Origin: Penium margaritaceum
Lineage: Eukaryota; Streptophyta; Zygnematophyceae; Desmidiales; Peniaceae
Assembly: GCA_023375785.1 (NCBI GenBank)
Contig: SZWC01003575.1
Span: 122,060-144,831, forward strand
Direction: 5' to 3'
DNA length: 22,772 bases
The notes under the pieces are model-generated. The model was not told where the DNA came from. It did not search any database and worked only from the letters and a program-made list of their open reading frames with translations. The number at the start of each line of letters is the position of its first letter. Positions within the stretch are counted from its first letter, which is position 1. Shown here in pieces: positions 1-9,259 of the stretch. The translations under genes and the position numbers were made by a program.

Positions 1-637
1 AAGTGTCGTCGAAGTGCTCGCCAACGGGGTAGTTCTGTCCTTACATTCATGGCTCGGCATGCGTCGACCTCTGAGTTTTTATGTCATTTGGCCGACAATG
101 TTTTGGCTAGCTACCCTGACCTAGGATGTAGCGTACCAGATTGTTCTGACAGGTTCGACCTATTTCTAGAAGTTTCGACTAAACTATAGCGATCCAAATG
201 AATCTTTCGATACTGTTGGGTCAACTTCTTGATGGCGTTACACTTTTATGCAAAGACACCTCGATATTTTCGAAACCACCCAACGGTTTTAAGGAGCTTC
301 TTGAAGTAGCCTCTCACGACATGGCGTCGTGCGCGTTACTTAGCTTTGAACGTCCAAAATCCGAAGTTTGCCTCATTCTTGTTTTCCCTCTTGTTTCTAT
401 GTGCTCGAAATTTTGTGGCATTTGTCATTTAAGTACACTTATCACTTAGTACATATTCCTCAAAACATCCATTTTTTCTAATTGTCCTTTTCTCCACAAC
501 TTCTACCAGTGAACCATGTGCATTCCACCGAGCATCACACTTGGAAACAGAGTATAACGATGCTTGAGGGGCAATCATTGATTTTACTCCTTCGTGATAA
601 CCTCATACAAGTCTTCCTCGTATCTCCGCCGTCCACA
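1..637 (+). repeat. Ty3/gypsy 5' LTR, 5' edge cut by window start
   Basis: This stretch aligns by eye with the 3' LTR that begins at 5023. Shared blocks include CCTTACATTCAT (39-50 and 5077-5088), GCCTCATTCTTGTTT near 370 and 5407, and AAGTACACTT (431-440 and 13063-13072). The offset implies about 15 bp of the LTR lie upstream of base 1. The 3' boundary near 637 is uncertain: it rests on a CCACA end followed by a poor match to a Met-tRNA primer site (about 638-651, AGTATTGCAGATCT). The two LTRs are strongly diverged, so this is an old insertion. Confidence 0.7.
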
Positions 638-1560
638 GTATTGCAGATCTTATGACAATGACAGTAAAAAGAGCGAGCGAGAACGGTGATAAACAACAGG
701 AACTGACGAAGACTTCGGTGATGGAGGAATAGTAGCAGGCGAGCCACGCAACAGCAGCACGCTTCGCAGTGAATGGCACAACTCTGATGACTCATACGAC
801 CAATCTGGTGACAGATCCATTGGTCTTGACAATCCCCTCGCCTCCGCCTTTGCCCGCCAGGGAAACACCTGGCACGATGGAGGGATGCACCAGCCGATAT
901 GCTCGCATTAATGATGACCTATACCAGGAGGAGGCGGTACTCAAAACCCTTAACAACTATTTGCTCCAACAACGTACTACAAAAATGGTGGAGTTTAAAA
1001 ACATACATGTGCGGGAGAAGCACTGCTCATTGACAGGAAAACTGAACTCTCATGTGAACCCCAAATCTGGCCAACACTTCTTGAACCGTTCCATCCTGCA
1101 AAGACGAAAGGACTTTCGGTTTGGATATTGCAGACATTCCACTACAAAATGACCTCAAGTGTGACATGTGACGGGAAATTGCAATGTTTGGCATCGAGGA
1201 GGACCTTCCGTGCATGATCGCTCCAGCTGATCAACTCGACAAAGCCGACTACAACGCTTAGATGAAAGAATCCAATTGTTGGTGACCCCAAGGCACAATG
1301 GATGCTTTGGCGGAGGAAGGTCCCATGCGATGGAGACATTCAGCCTGATGAAGATAGACACCAAGGATCAATAAGACCAACGGGTGAGCTGGACTTGCAA
1401 GAAATTGGGACACATTCTGCATAACTATCAAAAGCGACAGCAACGGGCCCAAAAAGGAGGGAAGACGGAGCAAAAATATGAGGAGATGGAAAGTGGCAGA
1501 GGCAATGAGTAGTTAGCAATGCTCCTATCCGGTCCAAAAGCATTACGTCAACCGATCGTC
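638..1560 (+). pseudogene. Ty3/gypsy gag remnant
   Basis: Gag would form the virus-like particle and bind element RNA. The recognisable piece is a decayed CCHC zinc knuckle: codons from 1396 read CKKLGH followed by a basic tail near 1420-1440, with the final Cys apparently replaced by Tyr. Upstream, an open stretch (769-1152) sits where the gag N-terminus should be, but I see no diagnostic motif in it. Multiple stops and frame changes separate the pieces. The identity comes from the knuckle and from position between LTR and protease; boundaries are approximate. Confidence 0.55.
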
Positions 1561-1599
1561 CATCCAAATGGCCCTCAATGCGAGGATGACCATTCTATG

Positions 1600-1960
1600 T
1601 TATTGCTATGATTGTAACCGATGAGCTACAAATGTTGTGAAACAATGCTAGTACTATTGGGTGGAGGAGCTTCTCACCGTTTTATAAGCAACAAGATGGT
1701 TTAGAAGCCGCGTTTGTAGACCAAATCAATGGTATTTGATGGAAAATCCTCCAGTGAATGCTTGTAGATTCATTAAATTCGCTAATCACTTCGAGTGCAA
1801 GTAAGGAAATCATAGGATATAATGGTCTAGAGAACATGTCCTATGAGCGACCACAACATCATCCTCGGACAAGACTTTCTGTACTCATACAACTCGCAAG
1901 TGGACTGGAGTAGCAACATATTCTATGTTAAACAAAATATACAGAAGGGGACACTTGCAT
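1600..1960 (+). pseudogene. Ty3/gypsy aspartic protease remnant
   Basis: The retroviral-type protease would cut the polyprotein. Codons 1651-1689 read VLLGGGASHRFISNKMV, aligning with the usual V-DSGASH-FIS motif, but the catalytic Asp codon (1660-1662) is GGT, Gly. Around 1852-1926 the sequence reads NIILGQDFL followed by YNSQVDW, the conserved C-terminal part of Ty3 proteases (ILG-D-L with a following DW). A stop follows the first motif (TAG after Met-Val). The active-site loss and stop make this a clear pseudogene. Confidence 0.75.
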
Positions 1961-2029
1961 TTAATTGAGTGATCCACGATGTTACAAAAAAATACAGGAT
2001 GTATCAGACGAGGAAGCAAAAGAGTAAAC

Positions 2030-2735
2030 TACAACAGTAGCAACTGGACGTTTGACGCCGATATCAGTGGACATGACAAAGAACATCCTACGAGGTGAAG
2101 CTTAGGCATGCTTGTCCACGTGGAGCCAAGGGAGGGAAGCGAGATAGCCACATCATGAGAGACAAACTCAAAACTCCATGTAGTCCATACAAAATTTCAT
2201 GGACTACGTGGCGTCCAAGCATACAAACGTTTTGACCAAATCCAAGGACAGATAACTTTATCCAAAATAGACTGACGGAGCTGTTATCATCAGATCCGCA
2301 TATCTGATAATGACATCGAGAAGACATTATTGTGCACATGCAATGTGTATGTAAAGTTCGTGTTTTGGTCATTTAAAGTCACAAGTGGCTCAAGAACATT
2401 TATGGACGCAATGAAAAATACATCAAGGGTGTAGCTAGATGACTTTGTCCTTGTATATCTTGATGATGTTGTGGTTCACAGCCTCACGCCGGAGGAGCAC
2501 GGTGGATATCTCCAAAAACTCCTCTATGTTTTCCAATGAGATAAATCATAAAATAATCTTGGAGCACAAATGCGATCATCATTTGATTGAGTTTTTGGGC
2601 CACATCATCGACGGTGGACGAATCAAGATGTGGACGGAGAATGTTGAGGCGGCCACTGATTGACTGACACCCACCAACGTTTGAGACTTACAAGTATGAT
2701 GGGGTTCTACAACCACCACCGTTGATTTGTCCATG
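2030..2735 (+). pseudogene. Ty3/gypsy reverse transcriptase remnant
   Basis: RT would copy element RNA into DNA. The catalytic motif is plain: FVLVYLDDVVVHS, with YLDD at 2456-2467, both aspartates kept. Just upstream are recognisable pieces of the palm and fingers (YDQIRI then DIEKT near 2300-2330; TFMDAMKN near 2398). Downstream are LTPEEH and the thumb motif EFLGHIID-G (about 2590-2615). Stops and frameshifts break the gene in several places, for example TAG just before the LDDF block (2432-2434). Order and motifs are typical of Ty3/gypsy; the enzyme cannot be made intact. Confidence 0.87.
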
Positions 2736-2739
2736 ATTA

Positions 2740-3245
2740 TGTCAGAGTGTCAACGCCTCTCTTTGATCGCCCTTAGATAGGCACCAAGTGGAGTAGAGGA
2801 AATAGAAAACAAGAAGCATTAAACTCTATGAGAAACGCTCTTGAGGCCAACCTTACTGTTAGCAAATGAAACGATGGACTACGTCACGTCCAATGACGCG
2901 TACGATTGAGCAATCGGATCCATTCTCCTCTAAAACAACGTCTGTAAAGAACAACCACTACGTATACATCATGAAAATGTGCAAGCTAGAGCTAAACAAT
3001 GTGGTGCAAGAAAAGAAAATGTTGGTGGTTGTCCACACGTTCAAGATGTGGCGGTTCTACTTGGAGAGCTGACGATGTGTCATATGCAGCATGCACCGCG
3101 GACCAAAACATTTCAATCCTCAGCCAAATCTGCGTCATTGGAAAACACGATGGATGGAGTTCCTCGAATCAAACTTTGACTACGACCTTGAGTATCAACT
3201 GGAAAAACATGTTGAGCGGATGCTCTTATTCGGCGATCGTACTTG
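2740..3245 (+). pseudogene. Ty3/gypsy RNase H remnant
   Basis: RNase H would degrade the RNA of the RNA-DNA hybrid. Around 2695-2760 the connection region reads GFYNHHR then FVHDYVRVSTPLFD, matching the G-YRRF-stretch and PL that follow the RT thumb. The RNase H core is seen in ELNNVVQEKKMLVVVHTFK (from about 2989) followed by MWRFYL, the E-N-Y-EKE-LAVV-A---WR-YL block. A later piece reads RWMEFLESNFDYDLEY (about 3150-3195). The frame changes several times and stops are common. Confidence 0.82.
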
Positions 3246-3419
3246 ATGGCCGAGATTGGCATGTTACACATTGAACAAGACCCGTACCTTGTAAGGTTGT
3301 TTGTGAAGAGATAAGAGGAGTTTGGTGGGCATGGCAAGACCATAATTCAGTTCAATGAATCATAATGACGGCGGAAACTCACTTGTTATGTCGTCATAAC
3401 ACATGGAACCGGTCCATTT

Positions 3420-4335
3420 TGGCAAGGAAAAGGCTCTCAAGGAGCTTGTAGAGTACTACTAGTGGGACAAGATGCAACCACATGTTGCAAACTACTACAA
3501 GACGTGCGGCGTAAGCCAAGATCAACCAATCTCCGGAATTGATTCAATCGGTATTGATACCAAAGGAACTATGGTCAGAAATCTCCATGGAATTTTTGAC
3601 GGGTTTTTCCGTCATGTTATAAGGGGTTGACGTGATTCTTGTTGTGGTCAACTGGTTCTTGAAGATGTCACACTTCATCCGGACAGTGACAATGGTAACT
3701 ATCAAAGGAACATTGCCACCGTTCCTCTACAATGTCGTCTAACTATATGGGGTCCCCTCTTCCATATCTTAGAGAAATGGAAGGTTCACCACCAAATTTT
3801 AGGGAGTTGATGATTCACTACGGCATTCGAATGAAGCTTTCAACCACCTTTGATCCCCAGAGTGATGGACAGACTGAAAGAGCCAATCACACACTCGAAC
3901 AACTTCGAACCACGTGCAAGCCACATGGTACTGACTGGGTTGTTAAGTAACCGACCGTCGAGCTCGCATACACGTGCTTGGCCTTCACAGTGACGGGTAA
4001 AATTCCTTGCGATGTGATTTACAACAAATACTTACAACTCCTGCAGGTTTGTAGAGTTTAAGCAGCATACAGATAGTGGACATCCAGCGGCTAGATTTCC
4101 GAAACCTTTGGGGCAAAACACGCTAGACGCTTACGAAAGAGCCAAACAGTGATAAAGCGATCGGCCAACGAGCATGAGACGGACATAGAGTTCCACATCC
4201 CATGCTACTCAATGAACCTCAAGTTGTGAGGAAAATAATACACCAAGGTTAAGCATAAGTACCGATTGGGGTCATTTTTCATTCAAGAGATGCAGACATG
4301 TCCACCCGGTGTTCCACATCAGCTGAAGTGAACTC
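3420..4335 (+). pseudogene. Ty3/gypsy integrase remnant
   Basis: Integrase would insert the DNA copy. A zinc-binding N-terminal piece is suggested by LVEYY then W-KMQPHVANYYKTC (about 3447-3510). The core begins ISMEFLTGF near 3581, where the first DDE aspartate is Glu (GAA, 3590-3592), then VILVVVNWFLKMSHF (about 3633-3678). The region of the second Asp is lost to stops near 3770-3790. The third acidic residue is kept in DPQSDGQTERANHTLEQ (about 3850-3900). Post-core sequence reads ELAYT (about 3960) and TGKIP. The core is inactive; family placement is secure. Confidence 0.85.
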
Positions 4336-4349
4336 TATCGGGACCCACG

Positions 4350-4354
4350 CGAGC
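4350..4354. repeat. TRIM target-site duplication, left copy
   Basis: CGAGC immediately before the TRIM; identical to 4760-4764. Confidence 0.9.
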
Positions 4355-4515
4355 TGTAGCGGATTCGACGGAATCCTTGGCCGACTATGCCAAAACCGCG
4401 GTGCTTGAGGGTCTGTGACCCTCAAGCCATCCCGTCTCACCGCCCACAATCCCAGGTGACCCCGCTCGAGCCACGTGGCTCCTTCGACCGGTCGGAGTGG
4501 CACTGCCACGCTACA
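4355..4515 (-). repeat. TRIM 3' LTR
   Basis: 161 bp with inverted termini TGTAGCG/CGCTACA. It is the 3' LTR in element orientation because the polypurine tract abuts it at 4516. It contains a 10-bp perfect stem (4404-4413 with 4417-4426) and the 14-bp palindrome GAGCCACGTGGCTC (4468-4481). Confidence 0.92.
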
Positions 4516-4524
4516 CTCCCCACC
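4516..4524 (-). other. TRIM polypurine tract
   Basis: GGTGGGGAG on the - strand, directly abutting the 3' LTR. Confidence 0.75.
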
Positions 4525-4583
4525 GCTAGGAGTGAGAGCCGCCTCGGCATCTCCGGTAAACCCAACGTGGGATTCGAGCGCCG

Positions 4584-4597
4584 GAGCTCTGATACCA
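4584..4597 (-). other. TRIM primer binding site (Met-i tRNA type)
   Basis: Reads TGGTATCAGAGCTC on the - strand, one base inside the 5' LTR. The first 12 bases are the standard plant initiator-Met primer site and are identical to the copia-2 site at 15312. Confidence 0.92.
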
Positions 4598-4598
4598 A

Positions 4599-4759
4599 TG
4601 TAGCGGATTTGACAGAATCCTTGGTCGACTAGGCAAAAACCGTGGTGCTTGAGGGTCTCCGACCCTCAAGCCATCCCGTCTCACCATCCACAGTCCCAGG
4701 TGACCCCGCTCGAGCCACGTGGCTCCTTTGACCGGTCGGCGTGGCACTGCCACGCTACA
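4599..4759 (-). repeat. TRIM 5' LTR
   Basis: 161 bp, same length as the other copy. It is the 5' LTR in element orientation because the primer site adjoins it. It carries the same 10-bp stem (4648-4657 with 4661-4670, loop TCC instead of TGT), the same G-box palindrome (4712-4725), and near its start GCGTGGCACTGCCACGC (4739-4755), an odd-length perfect palindrome. Confidence 0.92.
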
Positions 4760-4764
4760 CGAGC
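4760..4764. repeat. TRIM target-site duplication, right copy
   Basis: CGAGC immediately after the TRIM; identical to 4350-4354. The gypsy sequence resumes here. Confidence 0.9.
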
Positions 4765-4965
4765 ACTTCACTGACAGAGGCATACCTCCGCCACCATCTG
4801 TGGAAGCAAATGAGTGCGCGGAGTAGGATTTTGAAGGCATTATGGGACACCGCCAATGAGGAAAAGTGACAAATTATTTCGTTAAGTGGTAGGTTTATCA
4901 CACATCCTACAATAGGTGGGAGCCTTAGGACAACCTACGATCAATAGATCGAAAGGACATTTTAG
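4765..4965 (+). pseudogene. Ty3/gypsy integrase C-terminal chromodomain remnant
   Basis: Chromodomains on chromovirus integrases are thought to steer insertion to marked chromatin. Around 4835-4856 one frame reads FEGIMGHRQ and, after one frame change, TNYFVKW (4869-4889), a stop, then VYHTSYNRWEP (4893-4925). This is the usual I-GHR / YLVKW-GY / T-WEP pattern of chromodomains, with the aromatic cage positions still visible. It lies downstream of the TRIM, which separates it from the integrase core. TAG stops at 4890 and 4926 kill it. Confidence 0.75.
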
Positions 4966-5009
4966 TCTATGCCGACCTACGTTTTGTAATGCATCAAAGC
5001 GTCACGATC

Positions 5010-5022
5010 AAAAGGGGGGAAG
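5010..5022 (+). other. Ty3/gypsy polypurine tract
   Basis: AAAAGGGGGGAAG lies directly before TGCAACATCCC, the start of the 3' LTR. This is the position and composition of the primer for plus-strand DNA synthesis, and it fixes the LTR start at 5023. Confidence 0.85.
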
Positions 5023-5425
5023 TGCAACATCCCTGACCTACAGCATTACCTATAATTCGCACATGTACATTTGTTTCCTTACATTCATTTCCTACTGCAT
5101 GTCGACCTCCGCATTTTTAATGGTGGTGGACCGAGGCCGTTTTGGCCAATTCCATCAATTATCAGTGTCTTTTTCCTTGTGGTTCTGATAGGTTCCATCA
5201 CTTTCAATAAGTGTCCAAATAACTATCGGGAACTATAACGATATTATAATACTTTGTTTGACTTCTAGACAACGCTAGATTTTCAAAGAGACGCTCCTTG
5301 AAATTCTCAAAACTTCCCGACTTCTTGACAGAGTTTCTTGAAGCAGCCTTTCACAACGTCGTGTTGCATTTGACACTCCGCTCGAACGTCCACGACCCAA
5401 AGTATGCCTCATTCTTGTTTCCACT
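5023..5425 (+). repeat. Ty3/gypsy 3' LTR, first part
   Basis: Begins TGCAACATCC right after the polypurine tract and aligns with the 5' LTR at 1-385. It stops at 5425 because copia-1 inserted here; the last five bases (CCACT) are one copy of the copia target duplication. The LTR resumes at 13041. Confidence 0.85.
5421..5425. repeat. Copia-1 target-site duplication, left copy
   Basis: CCACT, identical to 13041-13045 on the other side of the element. Confidence 0.92.
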
Positions 5426-6066
5426 TGAGAAGATGCATGGAATCTTCCTAGCGACACAGCCGATGACAATGCGTCAATGCTTGGTTAGACGATGACCACA
5501 GTCACAAGTCGTGCACAAACAGCAAGGGTCTGGCTAGGAGACACAAGGCAAAGTGTCAGAATGCTTCAATAGCATTTGCAGAGAGGAATGGAAAATGACA
5601 GGTCCATGGCATAAGTACCTGCCGCGGCGCACGGCGGGTGTCGCACGCGGCAGTGCAAGATCTGTCCTGAAACCGGCCCAAAACCACTGTTTTGCCCGTA
5701 ACTCTACGCAGACATATCAGAACGCTACGTCGTCTGAACCTAGACGTGAAGAATCAAAGTCCAGACGCTACAACTGGTCACATGCATGCATACGGCATCA
5801 AGCAGTGGACACACAATGCAAAAGATGCAAATCAGGTCCATGGCCAATCCACATATAAACTCCTTTGTGCTGCGGAAAACTGCAGGAGGTCCTGGGTAGC
5901 GTCCAGAGCTCTAGAACGGTAGTCAGTCAGCTCCCGGCTGGTAGTCCGCCACCACATGACGCACCGGTGCCACCAGGGTCCGCATCAGGAATCTGCACAA
6001 GTATGGACACGGCCGAGTGGACACAGTAAACTGTACAGGTTGACCGGAAGGTCACAAATCACAACA
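5426..6066 (-). repeat. Copia-1 3' LTR (641 bp)
   Basis: On the - strand it runs from TGTTGTG (6066) to TTCTCA (5426). It aligns throughout with 12398-13040 and with the copia-2 LTRs. It carries CATGCATG (5781-5788) and a hairpin around AAAACCACTGTTTT (about 5681-5694). The TATA-like site near 5615 reads TACTTATG here, weaker than TATTTATG in copia-2. Confidence 0.95.
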
Positions 6067-6079
6067 CTCCCTCATGACC
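6067..6079 (-). other. Copia-1 polypurine tract
   Basis: GGTCATGAGGGAG on the - strand abuts the 3' LTR; copia-2 has GGTCATGGGGGAG at the same place. Confidence 0.8.
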
Positions 6080-6173
6080 CGGTGGTACGCATGTTCATAC
6101 GCGTGCAGTACTGAGACGAGTAGAACAACTGGTACAATGAAAAATGTGACACGGACACAGTCAAACCCCACAC

Positions 6174-7079
6174 TCAACCACTCTCACGCAAGGAGCGAAG
6201 TCCAATAAAACGAATGGCCATCAGGAACTTTCCGCGTGCTAGTGCCTTCGTCAAGAAGTCAGCACGCTTCATGTTAGTGCCAACCCAAATGACGGAGATC
6301 ACGTGTTACTCAACCAGATCACGCACAAAATGATGCTCAACCGCAATGTGCTTTGTGTGAGCATGAAAGACACTAGAGTTCTCTGCAATGGCAAGAGCAC
6401 TCTAGTTGTTGCAAGGAAGCACAATGGCGGTTATTGACTGGCCAATCTCAAGAAACAGGCGCTCCAGCCATAGCGCCTCCGCAGCCCCTACACCCAGAGC
6501 AACGTACCATGCCATTGATGAGCTACGTGCAATGCAACCCTGCTTCCCGCTACGCGAGGACACAGCGATCCCACTGAGCAGGAAGACGTAACCTGTGCGA
6601 CTGCGTCTATCTAGGCTCCAGCCCCAGTTGATGTCGGTGTATCCGTCAAGGACCACCAAACATTGCCGGCGAAAGCAAAGTCTGAGGTACGGTGTGGAGA
6701 CCACGTACCACACCACTTGCACAGCCACGTGAAGGGCTCTAGCGCGTGGAGCCTGCAAAAAGTGGGCAAGGAGGTTGACGGAAAATGCAATGTCAGGACG
6801 TGTGGTAGTGGCCAGGTACATCAGAGATCCAATGAGACGGAGGTACAGGGTCACATGCACTATCTCCCCCAGCTGTGTGGGATCGTCCACCTTTAGGGCA
6901 TCGTGCCCATCAGGCATAAGAGATCTGGAAGCCATGGGCATTGCGCCAAGATGGTCGCTGAAGCGCTCCCCCACAACACGTGCATATTGGGCCTGATGCA
7001 GCGGTAGAGTACGACGTCTACGATCTCGCACGACTTCCATGCCAAGAAACACCGTTGCAAGACCAAGGTCCTTCATCCT
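6174..7079 (-). pseudogene. Copia-1 RNase H and polyprotein C-terminus
   Basis: The open segment 7076-6402 starts MKDLGLATVFLGME and runs through YLRLIGSLMYL and TTRPDIAF into RNase H: LDGYTDINWGWS, GKQGCIARSSS. Catalytic positions are damaged: the second Asp is Asn (INW for SDW), the SEAEY motif reads SMAWY, and DNQ reads NN-stop (TAG 6404-6402 for CAG). Downstream, in the same frame, are AVEHHFVRDLVE and RADFLTKALAR to the final TGA at 6176-6174, the position equivalent to the copia-2 end. Confidence 0.88.
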
Positions 7080-7969
7080 GTAGGCAGTCTAGAGGACAGC
7101 CTTGGCCTCCTTCATGGCCTCCAGTGAAGGAGACACGACCAGATGGTCGTTGACATAGACCACGATGGCGGTGAATTGCTTAGGTGTCTGTCGGATAAAG
7201 AGAGAGGGATTGGCCTCGCTCTGTACATATCCCGCACGAGTCAGGGTGCCAGTGATCTCCTCGTTCCAACATCGAGGAGACTACTTGAGTGCTGAGCTAC
7301 TACACCGAACAGAGCTCGAGCTAAGGTCATGCGGCCATCAGGGGCAAAGGTGTCAGTGTAAACAATGCCCTCAATGTGAGAGTATTCCTTGACGACCAAG
7401 CGAGCCTTGTGGCGTTCCAGTGAGCCATCCGGCTTCACTTTCTTGTGAAAGATCCACTTGACCTGAACAGCCTTCCTCCCAGGTGGAAGGACGACTAGCT
7501 TGTAATCTCTGTGCTCTCGGATGGCGCAAAGCTCATCCTAGTAGGTCGCACGCCAAGCGTCAACATCCTGTGACGAGTGAGCTTTCCTTAGTGTGCCCTG
7601 ATCAGGCGCCATAGAGGCAGAGCTCTGCGTGGCAAGAGCACACGCCTCGGTGCTTGGTCTGACGACCACAAGATCGGCTGCTGCATCACAAGCAACGTGA
7701 AACTCGTGAGTGATGAGGTCGTGCCCTATGGGACACGCTGGATGTACCTCTGTATGCCCAGTGTGGACACACATGCCTAGGGCCTTTGCGTCTGGATCAC
7801 CACTCGTGATGCTGCGAGCGGAGCGCCTAGGTGCGGGACGAGACACTCGATAATCTCCGGAGTCCAATGGTCGAAGACGTTCGCCAGGCTCACAGGAGTA
7901 ACCAGGGCTCGAGGGGCGCACCTTAGGTTTGGGAACGGGCACAATCGCAACTGGGGAGGGTTGAGGCAA
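7080..7969 (-). pseudogene. Copia-1 reverse transcriptase, deleted and inactive
   Basis: The N-terminal part is clear: HPACPIGHDL, then CAIREHR, VKWIFHKKVKPDG and ARLVVKEYSHIEG, to TDTFAPDGRM and ARALFGVVAQH. At about 7288-7292 about 136 bp are missing relative to copia-2 (20334-20469), removing the segment with the first catalytic Asp (QMDV). The YVDD box is YVND (7157-7146), an Asp to Asn change by G to A. A stop at 7540-7538 replaces a Glu codon. Two independent lesions abolish the active site. Confidence 0.9.
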
Positions 7970-9259
7970 GGGAGCTTGTCATGCCGTGCGAGGAGATGCG
8001 AGTGTGGGCAACACGGGACTCGATGTGACAGTAGGAGCAGGTGAGGCAGGACTACCGATGGACACAATTATGGTCACAGGAGTACGCACAGGTATAACAT
8101 CATGGGTTTCTGTGGGGTGCGAGGGGATAGGGGTAGAAGTCGGCGATGCTAAAGAAATCTATGGACCGACAGCGATGATCGCTAGGTCATCAAGAGCCGG
8201 AGAAGTGGAGGGAGCTCAAACGGTCACATCAGCCTGGCGAGCGGTGCTCGCAGCCGCAGACTCCCCCATCCGTTGAGAAACCTCACACGTGGGAACGTGT
8301 GTGACGGACAACGACGTGATCGATGTCAGATCACGGTAGGTGAGGGACTCAAAGAAGAGTGCATCGTGGGACTCAAAAATGTGACAACGAGCAGGGTCCC
8401 AAAAACGCCATGCCTTCGACCACGGGGAGATGCCAACGAAGGCACACAAGCAATCTCGCGGTGAGACCTTGGACACTGCTAGTCCTTGGTGTACTTCAGA
8501 GAAGCCAAGGATCCCCAGACACAAGCGAGGCGCAAGTCAGCACGGTGGCCAAACAAGAGCTCATACAGTGTGACGTGGTCCGAAAGAGGACCGTGCGGGA
8601 GGCGGTTCCAGATTCAAGTCATGTAGGCGAAGCCTTCAAAAGCGAAGGACTCTGGAAGACCGCACTCAGACTGCATAGTGCAAACCACATCCTCCATGGT
8701 GCGGTTCTAGCGCTCAGAAACACCGTTCTACTGAGGAGTAGCACGAGCAGAGACCTGGAGAAAAATCCCGTGCGCGGCGAAAAAGCTGTCCATCTTGCCA
8801 AGAAACTTGCCACCTCGATCCGAGTAGAAGGTGTGCAGTGTGTGGCGGGACTGGCGGTCAGCCATCACCAGCCAGAGGCTAACCACAAGAGCGGCGTCAC
8901 TCTTTTGGCGCAGACTGTAGACCCAACGCATCCAGGTGAAATCATTAGTAAGGGTCTGGACGTATGGACCCCGATCGGATAGAGACTCAACAGGTAGGGG
9001 ACCAAGAAGGTCAAAATAGACTCACTTGAGAGGGCAAACTGCGCATGAAAGAGAGTCAAGGTAGGTGCAACGATGCATCTTACCCTGAGCATAGAAGAGA
9101 CAGTCGGTCTTGGGCGGCTTCTAGAATGAAGTCGCGTCAAGACCGAGAGCGGGTTGTGTCCGAATGAGCTCTCACACAGTGTCAGAGCTTACATGACATA
9201 GGTGGCGATGAAGCAATCGCTCGTGCTCAGGACATAGAACACCAGTGATAAAAATACGA
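7970..9259 (-). pseudogene. Copia-1 integrase and following Pro/Ser/Thr-rich linker
   Basis: Starts with the zinc-binding region (HERLLHRHLCHV, about 9220) and, after a TGA at 9174-9172, continues to QGKMHRCTY. The catalytic core keeps the first Asp in YFDLLGPLPVESL and the second in YSDRGGKF (about 8778). The block around the third acidic residue reads NGVSER, between a TAG at 8730-8728 (CAG in copia-2) and one at 8709-8707 (also TAG in copia-2). A base is lost near 8475, then the frame 8524-8216 carries GISPWSKAWRFWDP and FFESLTYRDLTS. Stops at 8218-8216 and 8161-8159 fall at the same codons as in copia-2. Confidence 0.85.

Larger units (their letters stand above)
4355..4759 (-). mobile_element. 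TRIM (terminal-repeat retrotransposon in miniature), 405 bp
   Basis: Two 161-bp direct repeats (4355-4515 and 4599-4759) begin TGTAGCG and end CGCTACA, and flank only 83 bp. On the - strand the interior starts, one base from the LTR, with TGGTATCAGAGCTC (4597-4584), a match to the initiator-Met tRNA primer site. It ends with the purine tract GGTGGGGAG (4524-4516) against the other LTR. The element is bordered by a perfect 5-bp target duplication, CGAGC. It has no coding capacity and must have moved using another element's enzymes. The LTRs differ at 13 of 161 positions by my count (about 92% identity), so it is not recent. Confidence 0.93.

Noticed and set aside
198-449. An 83-codon ORF near the window start
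   Set aside because: It lies inside the gypsy 5' LTR and is not preserved in the 3' LTR.
4355-4759. A MITE or simple tandem repeat pair
   Set aside because: Direct 161-bp repeats with a tRNA primer site, purine tract and 5-bp duplication fit an LTR element, not a terminal-inverted-repeat element.
8359-8982. A 207-codon + strand ORF
   Set aside because: It is antisense to the copia-1 integrase, whose motifs (SDRGGKF, SPWSKAWRFWDP) are on the - strand.
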